This document shows, in pieces, positions 8,019-18,332 of a stretch of DNA of 36,771 nt (positions are counted from its first letter, which is position 1; every line of letters begins with the position of its first letter). The notes under the pieces are model-generated. The model made no database searches and had not been told where the DNA came from. It was given only the letters and a program-made list of their open reading frames with translations. Source of the stretch: JBOGVA01 sp050692195 (GTDB taxonomy: Bacteria; Actinomycetota; UBA4738); the NCBI GenBank assembly GCA_050692195.1, contig JBOGVA010000032.1:1-36771 (forward strand), written 5' to 3'. The position numbers and the translations under genes are program-made.

Positions 8019-9074
8019 TCACGGCCTCCGAAGGATGCGGACCCCATCTCGAGTCTGGACCATAAGGTAGAGACTGCCGTCGGGTCCTGCGGCGATGTGC
8101 CTGACCTGCTGGTCGTCATCGATCGACGGATTCGGCAACCGTTCCCAGAGCAGCGGGCCCTCGCCGATCCTGAGCAGCCAGCGACCGCCCAGCTGCTCTG
8201 GCTCGCCCTCGGCGGAGGCGGAGATGGCGATAAGCGCGGTCAGGTCCCGATCGACGACACCATAGTTGCCGGGGCCCGCCACGCCCTCCAGGAGCGCGTC
8301 CCCGCGCCTCATCTCGATGTGGATGGATTGAACGAGAGACATCTCGTCCCCGATGTAGCGGATCTCCAGGTCCTGGGAGCCGGAGGCGAAGGGCAGCACC
8401 CAGGTCCGCCGCCCCGTCGGCAGGCCCGGCACCGGGGTTGCCAGCCCCGAACCGGGCAGTTCGACCCGGGCGAACCCCCGCCCGCCCTCTTCCCCTCCAT
8501 CGATGGGGTCACCGACCTGCGCGAAGATCCGCTCACCGGACGCGACCAGCTCGCGTAGCTGCACGGGATCCTGGCCGTCGTTGATCACGGCGTAAGTGAG
8601 CCCTCCGTCGCGGTCGACGAGGACCACCAGCCCATCTTGGCTCTGCAGGATCAGCATGGAGTCCCCGAGGAAGACCACGTCCTGGAGGTCGGGTCCGAGG
8701 TGGCGGATGGCCTCGAGGAAGGTGCCGCTTCGGGAGAAGTGTGCGGCGCGCTCCTTGCCTGGGTCGAGGATCCAGAAGGACCCGTCGGGGGCCACCGAGA
8801 ACGACCTCGGCTGGATCGGTCCCGACTCATCGGAGGGTTCGTAGCTCAGGGCACGATTGGCCTCACCGAAGGGGACCGAGGTGACGGGTTCCCACTCGGC
8901 GGGCTCATCCAACACGTCGGCCACCAGGACGATCGGCTCGAGCCGCGAAACGTCCCTTCCCGGAGACCCTGCGTTCGAGGCGGGCGAGCCTGGTGAGACC
9001 TCCCGCGGCGAGGAACCTCCGCAGGAGCCCACCACCAGCAGCACGAGCCCGAGAGTCCCGAGCGTTCGCTTCAT
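8019..9074 (-). CDS. Secreted lipoprotein with NHL-like beta-propeller
   Basis: A 351-residue exported protein. The signal peptide MKRTLGTLGLVLLVVGSC ends in a lipobox (VGS-C), so the mature N-terminal Cys should be lipid-anchored outside the cell. After a Ser/Pro/Gly linker come repeated short beta-strand units, such as SFSVAPDGSFWILDPGKERA and RHIAAGPDGSLYLMVQTRDG, as in NHL or SMP-30-like propellers. No catalytic motif is evident. The ATG at 9074 overlaps the upstream stop codon (ATGA), implying translational coupling with the NlpC/P60-like gene. It resembles the first gene of the cassette (9736-11106) in order and wording of repeats, so the two are likely paralogues. Function unknown; a binding or scaffold role for the peptidase is a guess. 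Confidence 0.8.
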   Translation of the reverse strand: MKRTLGTLGLVLLVVGSCGGSSPREVSPGSPASNAGSPGRDVSRLEPIVLVADVLDEPAEWEPVTSVPFGEANRALSYEPSDESGPIQPRSFSVAPDGSFWILDPGKERAAHFSRSGTFLEAIRHLGPDLQDVVFLGDSMLILQSQDGLVVLVDRDGGLTYAVINDGQDPVQLRELVASGERIFAQVGDPIDGGEEGGRGFARVELPGSGLATPVPGLPTGRRTWVLPFASGSQDLEIRYIGDEMSLVQSIHIEMRRGDALLEGVAGPGNYGVVDRDLTALIAISASAEGEPEQLGGRWLLRIGEGPLLWERLPNPSIDDDQQVRHIAAGPDGSLYLMVQTRDGVRILRRP

Positions 9075-9739
9075 GGCACCACCACGATCTCGGGTCCTTC
9101 CTCCCCCTGGCACCTGGGCCAGCACTCGGGCGTCCACCCCTTGCGCCGCACCGCCACGTACTCCGACTGATAGCGATATCCCTGAATGTTGACGTCCGTC
9201 CCGGACGAATCGCTCAGCGCCTCGATGATGTAGTCGGTGTTCGGACCGGGATTCGCATCCGTGTAGATCATCCCCACGTGCCCGTTCTTGGCGAAGGCAT
9301 CCATGTACATCGTGTTGGCACGAGACTTGTTCCCCAGTTTGCGGAAGGGCTCCGAGGGCTCGGGCGCCCAGAAGTCCCACGACCCATAGGGACCGTGTAT
9401 GTTCTCGAGCTTGTCCCAGTACATGAACCCGCTCTGTCCCTTTTGGCTCATCAGCTCCCACGTCTTGAAGGTGAAGCCGGAGCAGTCGGGACCCTCCCCG
9501 TTGGAGTCGGGCTCTCCTGGTGTGTCGTCCCTGTTGTTGTTGTTCCAACAACCTCCTCCCCACTCGTAGCCCTCGTTGTCGGCGATGATCGAGTAGGCGC
9601 GGGCCTCGGACCGCTTCACGTAGTAGTCCCGGTAGTGGTTCGGGGAACACTTGTCCCCAACGAACGAAGCGACGGCGGCATCGGCCGGCAACGACAGGAT
9701 CAGTCCGACCAGAATCGCAACAATCAGCGATCGCCTCAT
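9071..9739 (-). CDS. Secreted NlpC/P60-like cysteine peptidase
   Basis: A 222-residue secreted protein with signal peptide MRRSLIVAILVGLILSLPADA. The catalytic core resembles the NlpC/P60 (papain-like) fold: YEWGGG, then the nucleophile C86 in GPDCSGFTF, and the putative catalytic H154 in NGHVGMIYTD, followed by YIIEALS. NlpC/P60 enzymes cut gamma-D-glutamyl-diaminopimelate or related bonds in peptidoglycan, but the substrate here is not shown. Four further Cys (K-C-S, G-C-W, E-C-W, R-C-Q) could form two disulfides, in keeping with export. A long insertion between Cys and His is unusual. The ATG at 9739 follows GGGGAGGGAAG and overlaps the upstream stop by ATGA. It is sandwiched between two propeller genes. 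Confidence 0.8.
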   Translation of the reverse strand: MRRSLIVAILVGLILSLPADAAVASFVGDKCSPNHYRDYYVKRSEARAYSIIADNEGYEWGGGCWNNNNRDDTPGEPDSNGEGPDCSGFTFKTWELMSQKGQSGFMYWDKLENIHGPYGSWDFWAPEPSEPFRKLGNKSRANTMYMDAFAKNGHVGMIYTDANPGPNTDYIIEALSDSSGTDVNIQGYRYQSEYVAVRRKGWTPECWPRCQGEEGPEIVVVP

Positions 9740-11106
9740 CTTCCTTCCCTCCCCAATTCGAAACGCAGGATGCGTATCCCTCTGGGGGAGGTCGTGAGCT
9801 GATACAGGTGGCCGTCCCGGCCGAGACGGAACTTCCCGAGCGGCGGGGAGTCGGCGAACCTCGAGTCGGCGACGGCGAAGGCCGAGAGAATCCGGGTACC
9901 CGCCCCCCGGACCACCTGGTACTGGTCGGCCGGCGGATGATCCCGCCACATGTGGACGACCGCGACGTACCCGCCCTCGCCGTCGGGCTCGGCGAGCGGG
10001 ACGTCCCCGACCTTCTGGCCGAACCGAAGCTCGACCGGATCCGAGACTCGCTTATTCGAGGCGAATCCGAGGCGCACGAACCGCTCCGTCGCCACGCGCA
10101 GCAGCTCGGTATCCGAGGCGACCGGCATCCCTACCGTGGGCGCACCGCCGGCGAACTCAGAGGAGTCGTCAGCGGGCACGCGCACCCAGGCATCCAGGGG
10201 CAGCAGATGAACGAAGGCCCGCTCCCCCAGCGTTCTGACCTGTGCGGGGATGCCTTCTCCCAGCCCGAGCGCAGGTCCAAGCCGGCCATCGGGATCGATC
10301 CGGCGGATCACCGCCTGCCCGCCGTCCCGGTCGGCGACGTAGGAAGCACCTCGGTCGGTCACCGCTATCGCCGCGCCGGCGCCGAGGGGCAGTTGCGTCT
10401 GTCCGACCAGCTTCCCACCCGAGAAGACGGCGATCCGATCCTGCACCGCGTCCACCAGATGGATGGCTCCGCCCCGGTCGACGTCGAACGAGGAAGGACC
10501 GAGGGTCGCGGACTCCCGCCCTGGCTCCAGGCCTGCCGCCGACGGTCCGCTGCCCCACCGCAGGGACAGCGCGATTACGCCCTTTCGAACCGCGCCGAAG
10601 GAGGCTGACGGGACACGTACCGGGGGGAGCCGCCGGGTGACGTAGAAGCTCAAGGGGGAAGAAGCTTCACGCTCGGGCACGGAGACCGAGGACCTTCCCC
10701 CATCCCTGCGAGCCTCCGCTCGCAGAAAGAAGCTCACGGGACCGCTGCCGGAGACCCGAGAGGCCGGGAAGGTCAGGTCGAACAGCACAGCCCCCGACTG
10801 ATCCGCGGCCGACAATCGCCAGGGCGCCCTTGGGCCCGCTCGGGTCGCCAGCGCCACCTTGGCCGAGCAAGGGTGTCCGGCTCGCGTTGCGCACACGACC
10901 TGGATGGGCATGAGGACTCGCTCGCCCCGCCGCACCAGGACGGGCGAGGTGTAGAAGATCTGTAGCCTCTCGATCCGGGCTCCGTCCACACCCGACGCCG
11001 CAGGGGCCCCCGCGCGGCCGGACGCGGTTGGCGTCGGCTCCGTCCCCGTCGTCAAGATGACGGCCATCAGCAACGGGACGCTCAGCCCCATCAAGCGCAC
11101 CTTCAC
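9736..11106 (-). CDS. Large secreted protein: Ig-like N-terminal region plus beta-propeller
   Basis: A 456-residue exported protein and the first gene of the cassette. The GTG at 11106 follows a strong GAGGAGG, six bases away. A signal peptide (about 1-24, no lipobox Cys) is followed by a beta-rich segment with two Cys (VVCATRAGHPCSAKVALATR), possibly an immunoglobulin-like domain. A propeller region from about residue 165 then shows units such as SSFDVDRGGAIHLVDAVQDR, ASYVADRDGG and FRLGRDGHLYQLTTSPRG. The last two thirds align by eye with the lipoprotein at 8019-9074, including the closing RGIRILRF versus DGVRILRRP. No enzyme motif is seen. The stop codon overlaps the peptidase start (ATGA). 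Confidence 0.78.
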   Translation of the reverse strand: MKVRLMGLSVPLLMAVILTTGTEPTPTASGRAGAPAASGVDGARIERLQIFYTSPVLVRRGERVLMPIQVVCATRAGHPCSAKVALATRAGPRAPWRLSAADQSGAVLFDLTFPASRVSGSGPVSFFLRAEARRDGGRSSVSVPEREASSPLSFYVTRRLPPVRVPSASFGAVRKGVIALSLRWGSGPSAAGLEPGRESATLGPSSFDVDRGGAIHLVDAVQDRIAVFSGGKLVGQTQLPLGAGAAIAVTDRGASYVADRDGGQAVIRRIDPDGRLGPALGLGEGIPAQVRTLGERAFVHLLPLDAWVRVPADDSSEFAGGAPTVGMPVASDTELLRVATERFVRLGFASNKRVSDPVELRFGQKVGDVPLAEPDGEGGYVAVVHMWRDHPPADQYQVVRGAGTRILSAFAVADSRFADSPPLGKFRLGRDGHLYQLTTSPRGIRILRFELGREGR

Positions 11107-11135
11107 AGCCCACCTCCTCGGGACGAGACACGTCG

Positions 11136-11199
11136 TGGGAAGGTGGGAAGGTGGGAAGGTGGGAAGGTGGGAAGGAGGGAAGGAGGGAAGGAGGGAAGG
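11136..11199. repeat. 8-bp tandem repeat, G-rich on the plus strand
   Basis: Eight head-to-tail copies of an 8-base unit: five TGGGAAGG (11136-11175) then three AGGGAAGG (11176-11199). It lies 30 bases before the GTG of the secreted cassette, in its promoter/leader. The plus strand carries eight GGG runs and could form G-quadruplexes; the transcript side is C/T-rich. Slippage could change copy number and so promoter or leader length. Confidence 0.95.
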
Positions 11200-11314
11200 G
11201 GACTCGGCCGGGAAGCATCCCCAGCCGTGCAGCGAAGACTAGCGAATCCGAACGTATGTTTGAATCCCCCGAACGGCCGAATTCCCCGATCCCGGCGGGT
11301 GATTCTTCCGGCCG

Positions 11315-14053
<2,739 letters not shown>

Positions 14054-14088
14054 CGGCTTGTCCTCCAGCTTTCCCGTCGGTCCCGGCC

Positions 14089-14121
14089 AGTCTATCGACA
14101 AGGACCTCTCCGCTCGGTCAA
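14089..14121 (-). promoter_or_regulatory. Candidate ppdK promoter elements
   Basis: On the minus strand a TAGACT hexamer (14089-14094) lies 35 bases before the ppdK ATG, and TTGACC (14116-14121) lies further up. The 21-base spacing is longer than the usual 16-18. Either the TAGACT works alone or an overlapping TCGATA serves as the -10. The TAGACT matches the hexamer before tRNA-Asn. Confidence 0.3.
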
Positions 14122-14137
14122 GGGCACGAGTTCCGGA

Positions 14138-15436
14138 CTAGCCCTCGGCCAGGGCTCGCTCCAGGTCCTCCAGAGCGCCCCCGTCCGACCCGAACAGCAG
14201 GCGGACCCGGGGCCCCCTCCGCTCGATGGTGACGGGCCTGTCCTCGGCCCAGATCTCGAAGCTCTCGGCGAACTCAGCGGCCTCGGCGTCGGAGTCCCAT
14301 ACCGTGTCGAGCACGACGGCGGTCGCCGGTCCGTTGCTCCACGCCCGGTACTGACCGCCGTCCCATCCGGTCGCCGCATCGCCGGCGTCCGAGGCAGGAA
14401 GCTCCAGGCGGAGCAGGCGAACCAGCCAGCCCTCACCCACGTCCTGGACGTCAAGGTCCCGCCAGCCGGACCCGAGCTTCTCCTGCAGGTCCGGCACCCG
14501 CACGGCCTGTGGCTCGTCATCCGGATACTTATCCGGATGGAGGATCTGCTCGGTGGACTGGGGCGGATCCGCGAACCCGGCGTCCAGGGCGGACTGGCCC
14601 CCTTCGTTCAGGAGTGCGCGGACGAACGCCAATCCGTTCAGGTAGGGGAACAGGAACATGTCCCGGATGAACGGAGGAACCGACGCCGGAGGTTGAGGAG
14701 CGGCCCCTGCCTCCAGCGCGAGCTCCACGAGCTCCTCCGCCGACAGATTGGCCTGGGCCCAGCGCAGGGACATCTCCACGGCGGACCCTTCCGCCAGCGA
14801 CACGAGCGCCTCGAAGCCCTCGTCCCGGCACGTCCGCACCAGCTCGTCCACCCGGCCGAGGTCGAAGTGCTGGTCGTCCAGGGCGTGGATCAGCTCATGG
14901 GCCAGCGTCAGCTCTTGGAGCGGGGTCGGCGAGGCATCCCCCACGTAGACGAGGCGGCCCGTGACGGTGTCGTAGAAGCCGATGATCTGGCTCGTCCCGA
15001 AGTCCAGGATCGACTCGCGCAGGTCCGTGTCCGGCGGGATCGCCCCGATGGCGGCCCAGGCCCTCTCGCGGCGATCCTGCATGTCGGATGGGAACTGCTG
15101 GTCCAGCGAGCCGGAGACCAGGCGAGCCATCCGCCTGGCGGTGACTCGTTCGGGAGTGACGGGGTGCTTGAAGTCCAGTCCCCGGACCCGGGCCACCTGC
15201 TCGGCCACGGCGGCGATCGAGGGCGGAAGCTCCTCTCCGGATCCGGCGGGCGGCTCCGGAGAAGGCTCGGGATGCCGACAGAGCGGGTCGGGTTCGCCCG
15301 AGGGAAGCGGTGCCGAGGTCTCCCGAGGGGGCGACGCGGAGGGTGACGCGGCCGGAGGGGGAAGGCTCCGCTCGGTGCAGGCGGTGACGAGCAGCACGAC
15401 CGCCAGAGCCCACGCGCGAAGGCGTCTGATCCTCAC
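14138..15436 (-). CDS. Lipoprotein with HExxH zinc-metallopeptidase motif
   Basis: A 432-residue exported lipoprotein. The signal peptide ends in LLVTAC (C20 lipidated), then comes a Pro/Ser-rich linker to about residue 68. The peptidase-like domain has HELIH (H180, E181, H184) in LTLAHELIHALDDQHFDL, and a candidate third zinc ligand Glu in SLAEGSAVEM. This arrangement is known from actinobacterial cell-surface proteins of unassigned function. The C-terminal 130 residues form a separate domain without recognisable motifs (WDSDAEAAEFAESFEIWAED). The start is a GTG at 15436 that overlaps the stop of the upstream two-helix membrane protein (GTGA). Substrate unknown; proteolytic activity is inferred from the motif only. 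Confidence 0.83.
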   Translation of the reverse strand: MRIRRLRAWALAVVLLVTACTERSLPPPAASPSASPPRETSAPLPSGEPDPLCRHPEPSPEPPAGSGEELPPSIAAVAEQVARVRGLDFKHPVTPERVTARRMARLVSGSLDQQFPSDMQDRRERAWAAIGAIPPDTDLRESILDFGTSQIIGFYDTVTGRLVYVGDASPTPLQELTLAHELIHALDDQHFDLGRVDELVRTCRDEGFEALVSLAEGSAVEMSLRWAQANLSAEELVELALEAGAAPQPPASVPPFIRDMFLFPYLNGLAFVRALLNEGGQSALDAGFADPPQSTEQILHPDKYPDDEPQAVRVPDLQEKLGSGWRDLDVQDVGEGWLVRLLRLELPASDAGDAATGWDGGQYRAWSNGPATAVVLDTVWDSDAEAAEFAESFEIWAEDRPVTIERRGPRVRLLFGSDGGALEDLERALAEG

Positions 15437-15672
15437 CAGCGCCGTCCCCTGAGGAGTGCGGCGACCGTGCAGACGACCGCCGCAGCGGAGTAGCCGATGG
15501 AGAGCCAGGGGGCCAACCGGCTCGCGGTGAACTGCCCCATCCCCACGGCCACGGCCGCGCCCATCAGGAACATGAACGCCGCCGCGAACACACCCATGGG
15601 GGTGATGGTGTACAACGGGCGGCGCGCCCGGGGCGGTGCTTCTCCCGGGAACTCCGCAGGCTCCGTCTTCAG
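15433..15672 (-). CDS. Small two-helix membrane protein, probably CTG start
   Basis: A 79-residue protein if translation starts at the CTG at 15672, or 54 residues from the ATG at 15597. A Pro/Arg-rich N-terminal tail leads to two membrane helices (GVFAAAFMFLMGAAVAVGMG and the stretch from LAPWLSIGYS to VAALL), ending in RGRRW. The CTG is favoured because it overlaps the glyS stop codon as CTGA and sits eight bases after GGAGGAG, whereas the ATG has no ribosome binding site. The stop overlaps the next gene as GTGA, so glyS, this gene and the metallopeptidase appear translationally coupled. Function unknown. Confidence 0.65.
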   Translation of the reverse strand: MKTEPAEFPGEAPPRARRPLYTITPMGVFAAAFMFLMGAAVAVGMGQFTASRLAPWLSIGYSAAAVVCTVAALLRGRRW

Positions 15673-17039
15673 CTCAGGCGCTCCTCCAGATATTCGGCCA
15701 CCACGGCGATGGGCAAGCGGACCTGGGCCATGGTGTCCCGGTCCCGGACGGTGACCTGGCGGTCGGTAAGGGTCTCGAAGTCGACGGTCGCGCAGAAGGG
15801 GGTTCCCACCTCGTCCTGCCGACGGTACCGTCGACCGATCGACCCGGCGTCGTCGTAGTGCGTCATCCACCGCCCTCGCACCAGGTCGTGGACCCTTTTC
15901 GCCTCCGGGACCAGGTCCTGGTGTCGGGACAGAGGCAGGATGGCCACCTTGACCGGGGCAAGTTCCCTGTGCAACGCAAGGAGGGTTCGCTTCTCCTTGC
16001 CACCCGTCGCCGTTGGGGCCTCCTCCACGCGGTACGCATCCAACAGGAACACCAGCAGGGCTCGATCGACCCCAAGGGCAGGTTCCACGACGTACGGGAT
16101 GTAGCGCCGGTCGTTGTCCTGGTCGTAATAGCTCAGGTCTTGCCCGGAGAAGGCCTGATGTTGCTTCAGGTCGAAATCCGTTCGGTTGGCGATCCCCTCC
16201 AGCTCGCTCCACCCGAACGGGAACTCGTATTCGACGTCGGTGGCCGCCTTCGCGTAATGGGCCAGCTCGTCCGGCTCGTGTGGGCGCAGCCGGAGGTTCT
16301 CCTTGCGGACCCCGAGGTCCACGAACCACTGGAACCGCTGGTTCACCCAATATTCGAACCACTCCTCGTCGGTCCCCGGCTCCACGAAGAACTCCATCTC
16401 CATCTGCTCGAACTCCCGGGTCCGGAAGATGAAGTTTCCCGGGGTGATCTCGTTGCGAAACGACTTGCCGATCTGAGCGATCCCGAAAGGAACCTTCAGC
16501 CTGCTGGTCTGTTGGATCGTGGCGAAGTCCACGAACATGCCCTGGGCGGTCTCAGGACGGAGGTACACGACGCTGGCCTCGTCCTCCACGGGCCCCATGT
16601 GGGTCTTGAACATGAGGTTGAAGCGCCGAGGTTCCCCGAGCTTTCCGCCACACTTCGGACAGCGAAAGTCGCCGCTGGCGGCGTCGATCGTCCCCTCGCC
16701 TCCGTGACCCGATGCGGGTGCCCCGAACCCCGGCACATGGTCCTCCCGGAACCGGCGGTGGCAGTCCACGCACTCCACCAGGGGGTCGGTGAACGACTCG
16801 AGGTGGCCGCTCGCCTCCCACACCCTCGGCGACATGATGATGGCGGACTCGAGCCCAACCACGTCGTCCCGCAGCTGGACCATGCTCCTCCACCACGCCG
16901 CCCGCAGGTTCCGGCGAAGCTCCACCCCCAGAGGCCCGTAGTCCCAGGACGAGCGGAGCCCGCCGTAGATCTCGCTGGAGGGAAAGACCAGGCCCCGGCG
17001 TTTTGCCAGGGACGTGACGGCTTCCATGAGGTCGGCCAT
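15669..17039 (-). CDS. glyS: Glycine--tRNA ligase (class II, alpha2 type)
   Basis: Charges tRNA-Gly; 456 residues, the single-chain homodimeric form usual in actinobacteria. The N-terminus shows AKRRGLVFPSSEIYGGLRSS and WDYGPLGVELRRN (motif 1 region). A zinc-finger-like insertion has Cys pairs CVDC and CPKC. Motif 2 is in GKSFRNEITPGNFIFRTREF with EMEFF after it, and motif 3 in VEPALGVDRALL. The C-terminal anticodon-binding domain begins near VKVAILPL. The ATG at 17039 follows AAGGAG. The open frame extends about 80 codons upstream but carries no family sequence there. The position between recO/uppS and dgt/dnaG matches mycobacterial order. Confidence 0.97.
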   Translation of the reverse strand: MADLMEAVTSLAKRRGLVFPSSEIYGGLRSSWDYGPLGVELRRNLRAAWWRSMVQLRDDVVGLESAIIMSPRVWEASGHLESFTDPLVECVDCHRRFREDHVPGFGAPASGHGGEGTIDAASGDFRCPKCGGKLGEPRRFNLMFKTHMGPVEDEASVVYLRPETAQGMFVDFATIQQTSRLKVPFGIAQIGKSFRNEITPGNFIFRTREFEQMEMEFFVEPGTDEEWFEYWVNQRFQWFVDLGVRKENLRLRPHEPDELAHYAKAATDVEYEFPFGWSELEGIANRTDFDLKQHQAFSGQDLSYYDQDNDRRYIPYVVEPALGVDRALLVFLLDAYRVEEAPTATGGKEKRTLLALHRELAPVKVAILPLSRHQDLVPEAKRVHDLVRGRWMTHYDDAGSIGRRYRRQDEVGTPFCATVDFETLTDRQVTVRDRDTMAQVRLPIAVVAEYLEERLS

Positions 17040-17136
17040 CGGGAAGCTCCTTTCTCCCGGCCGCTGGCTGCGGCCGCTGGCGTGCAGGCCATGATACCGG
17101 CTCGGCCCGCTCCCGCTTCGGACGGCGTGTGCGGAC

Positions 17137-17595
17137 CTATGTGGATATCGACGGTTTCGGAGGCCGGGCCGCTCGGTCCAGCATCTCCAGAGCCTCGGGC
17201 GGCAGTCCGTGAACCCTGATGGCCGAACGCAACCTTTGAAGGTACGCGTCGGTTGGGCGCATGTATCCCTTCTGATGGGCAACGCGATAGGTCCACGCGA
17301 GGACGTCCCCGCCCGCCCTTTCCACCACCACGTCCTCGCGCCGAAAGAAGGTGGGGTGACCCTGGTAGGCGTCCAGGCCTTCCATCTCCTCGTCCGGGAC
17401 CTCCCACAGGACCCCCCAGACGTAGGCGGCCGGATCGAGCTCCAGGTTGGCCGCGCCTCCCTCCCACTGGGTGGAGTACACGTTGAACTCCAGCCGGAAT
17501 CCTTCCAGCCGGCCGGGACCGACGGCCTGCGCGTTCGGGGCCCGCTTCCCCATGAGCTGGGGATCCATGTTCGAGCCGTACGCGAAATAGAGCAC
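17137..17595 (-). CDS. Gamma-glutamylcyclotransferase-like protein
   Basis: A 152-residue protein of the GGCT/AIG2 fold. It opens with LYFAYGSNMDPQLM, the strand and glycine loop that hold the gamma-glutamyl group. Active members cleave gamma-glutamyl amino acids to 5-oxoproline. The position of the general acid/base Glu (usually EG in an LDxxEG context) reads LDAYQGHP, so the Glu appears to be Gln. Activity is therefore doubtful, or another residue serves. The start is a GTG at 17595, two bases after the uppS stop codon, with GAGG seven bases before. A longer frame upstream is ignored because it runs inside uppS. Probably co-transcribed with recO and uppS. Confidence 0.82.
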   Translation of the reverse strand: MLYFAYGSNMDPQLMGKRAPNAQAVGPGRLEGFRLEFNVYSTQWEGGAANLELDPAAYVWGVLWEVPDEEMEGLDAYQGHPTFFRREDVVVERAGGDVLAWTYRVAHQKGYMRPTDAYLQRLRSAIRVHGLPPEALEMLDRAARPPKPSIST

Positions 17596-17597
17596 TA

Positions 17598-18332
17598 CTA
17601 GTCCTCGACGCGTCCGAACCGGCGATCCCTCTTCTGGTAGTCGCGGATGGCCTCGTACAGGTGGTCGCGGTTGAACTCGGGCCAGTAGACGGGCGTGAAC
17701 CACAGCTCCGAGTAGGCCGCTTGCCACAGCAGGAAGTTCGAGATCCGCATCTCGCCGCCCGTCCGGATCAGGAGGTCCGGGTCCGGCATGTCGGGGTGAT
17801 AGAGCCGCGACGAGATCGAATCCGGGGTGATCCGATCGCCTCTCAGCCGGCCTCTGTCGTGGTCATGGATCAGCCGCTTGACTGCATCCACGATCTCCAT
17901 CCTGCCCCCATAGTTGAAGGCGACGGTGAGCGTCATCTTTCGGTTCTTTGCCGTGAGCCGGGTGGCCTCCTCCATCTCCCGAAGCACCGATCGGGGGACC
18001 TTCCAATCGATCCGGCCGGCGAACTGGATCCGGACGCCCCGGGCGTCGAGCTCGTCCCGTCGTCGGCGGAGGAGCGCCCGGTTGAAATTGATGAGGTATC
18101 GCACTTCAGACGCGGGGCGGTTCCAGTTCTCGGTAGAGAAGGCGAAGACGGTGAGCCATTCGAGCCCGATGTCGAGCGCGCCCTCGACGGTGTCGAACAG
18201 AGCCCGCTCCCCGGCCGCATGCCCCTTCGTGCGGGGCAGCCCACGCTGCCTGGCCCACCGTCCGTTCCCGTCCATCACGATGCCCACGTGGCGAGGAAGC
18301 CTGGCGAGGTCGAGGTCGGAGAGATAGCTCAT
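17598..18332 (-). CDS. uppS: Isoprenyl (undecaprenyl) diphosphate synthase, cis type
   Basis: Condenses isopentenyl diphosphate units onto a farnesyl or shorter primer to make the polyprenyl carrier for cell-wall synthesis; 244 residues. The catalytic Asp is in HVGIVMDGNGRWARQRG. Further family motifs are TVFAFSTENWNRP, TVAFNYGGRMEI, and the C-terminal DLLIRTGGEMRISNFLLWQ followed by AAYSELWF. The length is normal. The ATG at 18332 overlaps the recO stop (ATGA), as in many actinobacteria where recO and uppS are paired. Chain length of the product cannot be told from sequence. Confidence 0.95.
   Translation of the reverse strand: MSYLSDLDLARLPRHVGIVMDGNGRWARQRGLPRTKGHAAGERALFDTVEGALDIGLEWLTVFAFSTENWNRPASEVRYLINFNRALLRRRRDELDARGVRIQFAGRIDWKVPRSVLREMEEATRLTAKNRKMTLTVAFNYGGRMEIVDAVKRLIHDHDRGRLRGDRITPDSISSRLYHPDMPDPDLLIRTGGEMRISNFLLWQAAYSELWFTPVYWPEFNRDHLYEAIRDYQKRDRRFGRVED

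Noticed and set aside
11136..11199. CRISPR array
   Set aside because: Units are 8 bases with no spacers and there are no cas genes nearby. It is a simple tandem repeat.
15673..16362. Upstream extension of the two-helix membrane protein
   Set aside because: This part of the open frame lies in another phase of glyS and has shadow composition.
17058..17085. Imperfect direct repeat (GGCCGCTGG twice) before glyS
   Set aside because: Only two short GC-rich copies. No T-box or other riboswitch features accompany it, so it is probably chance.
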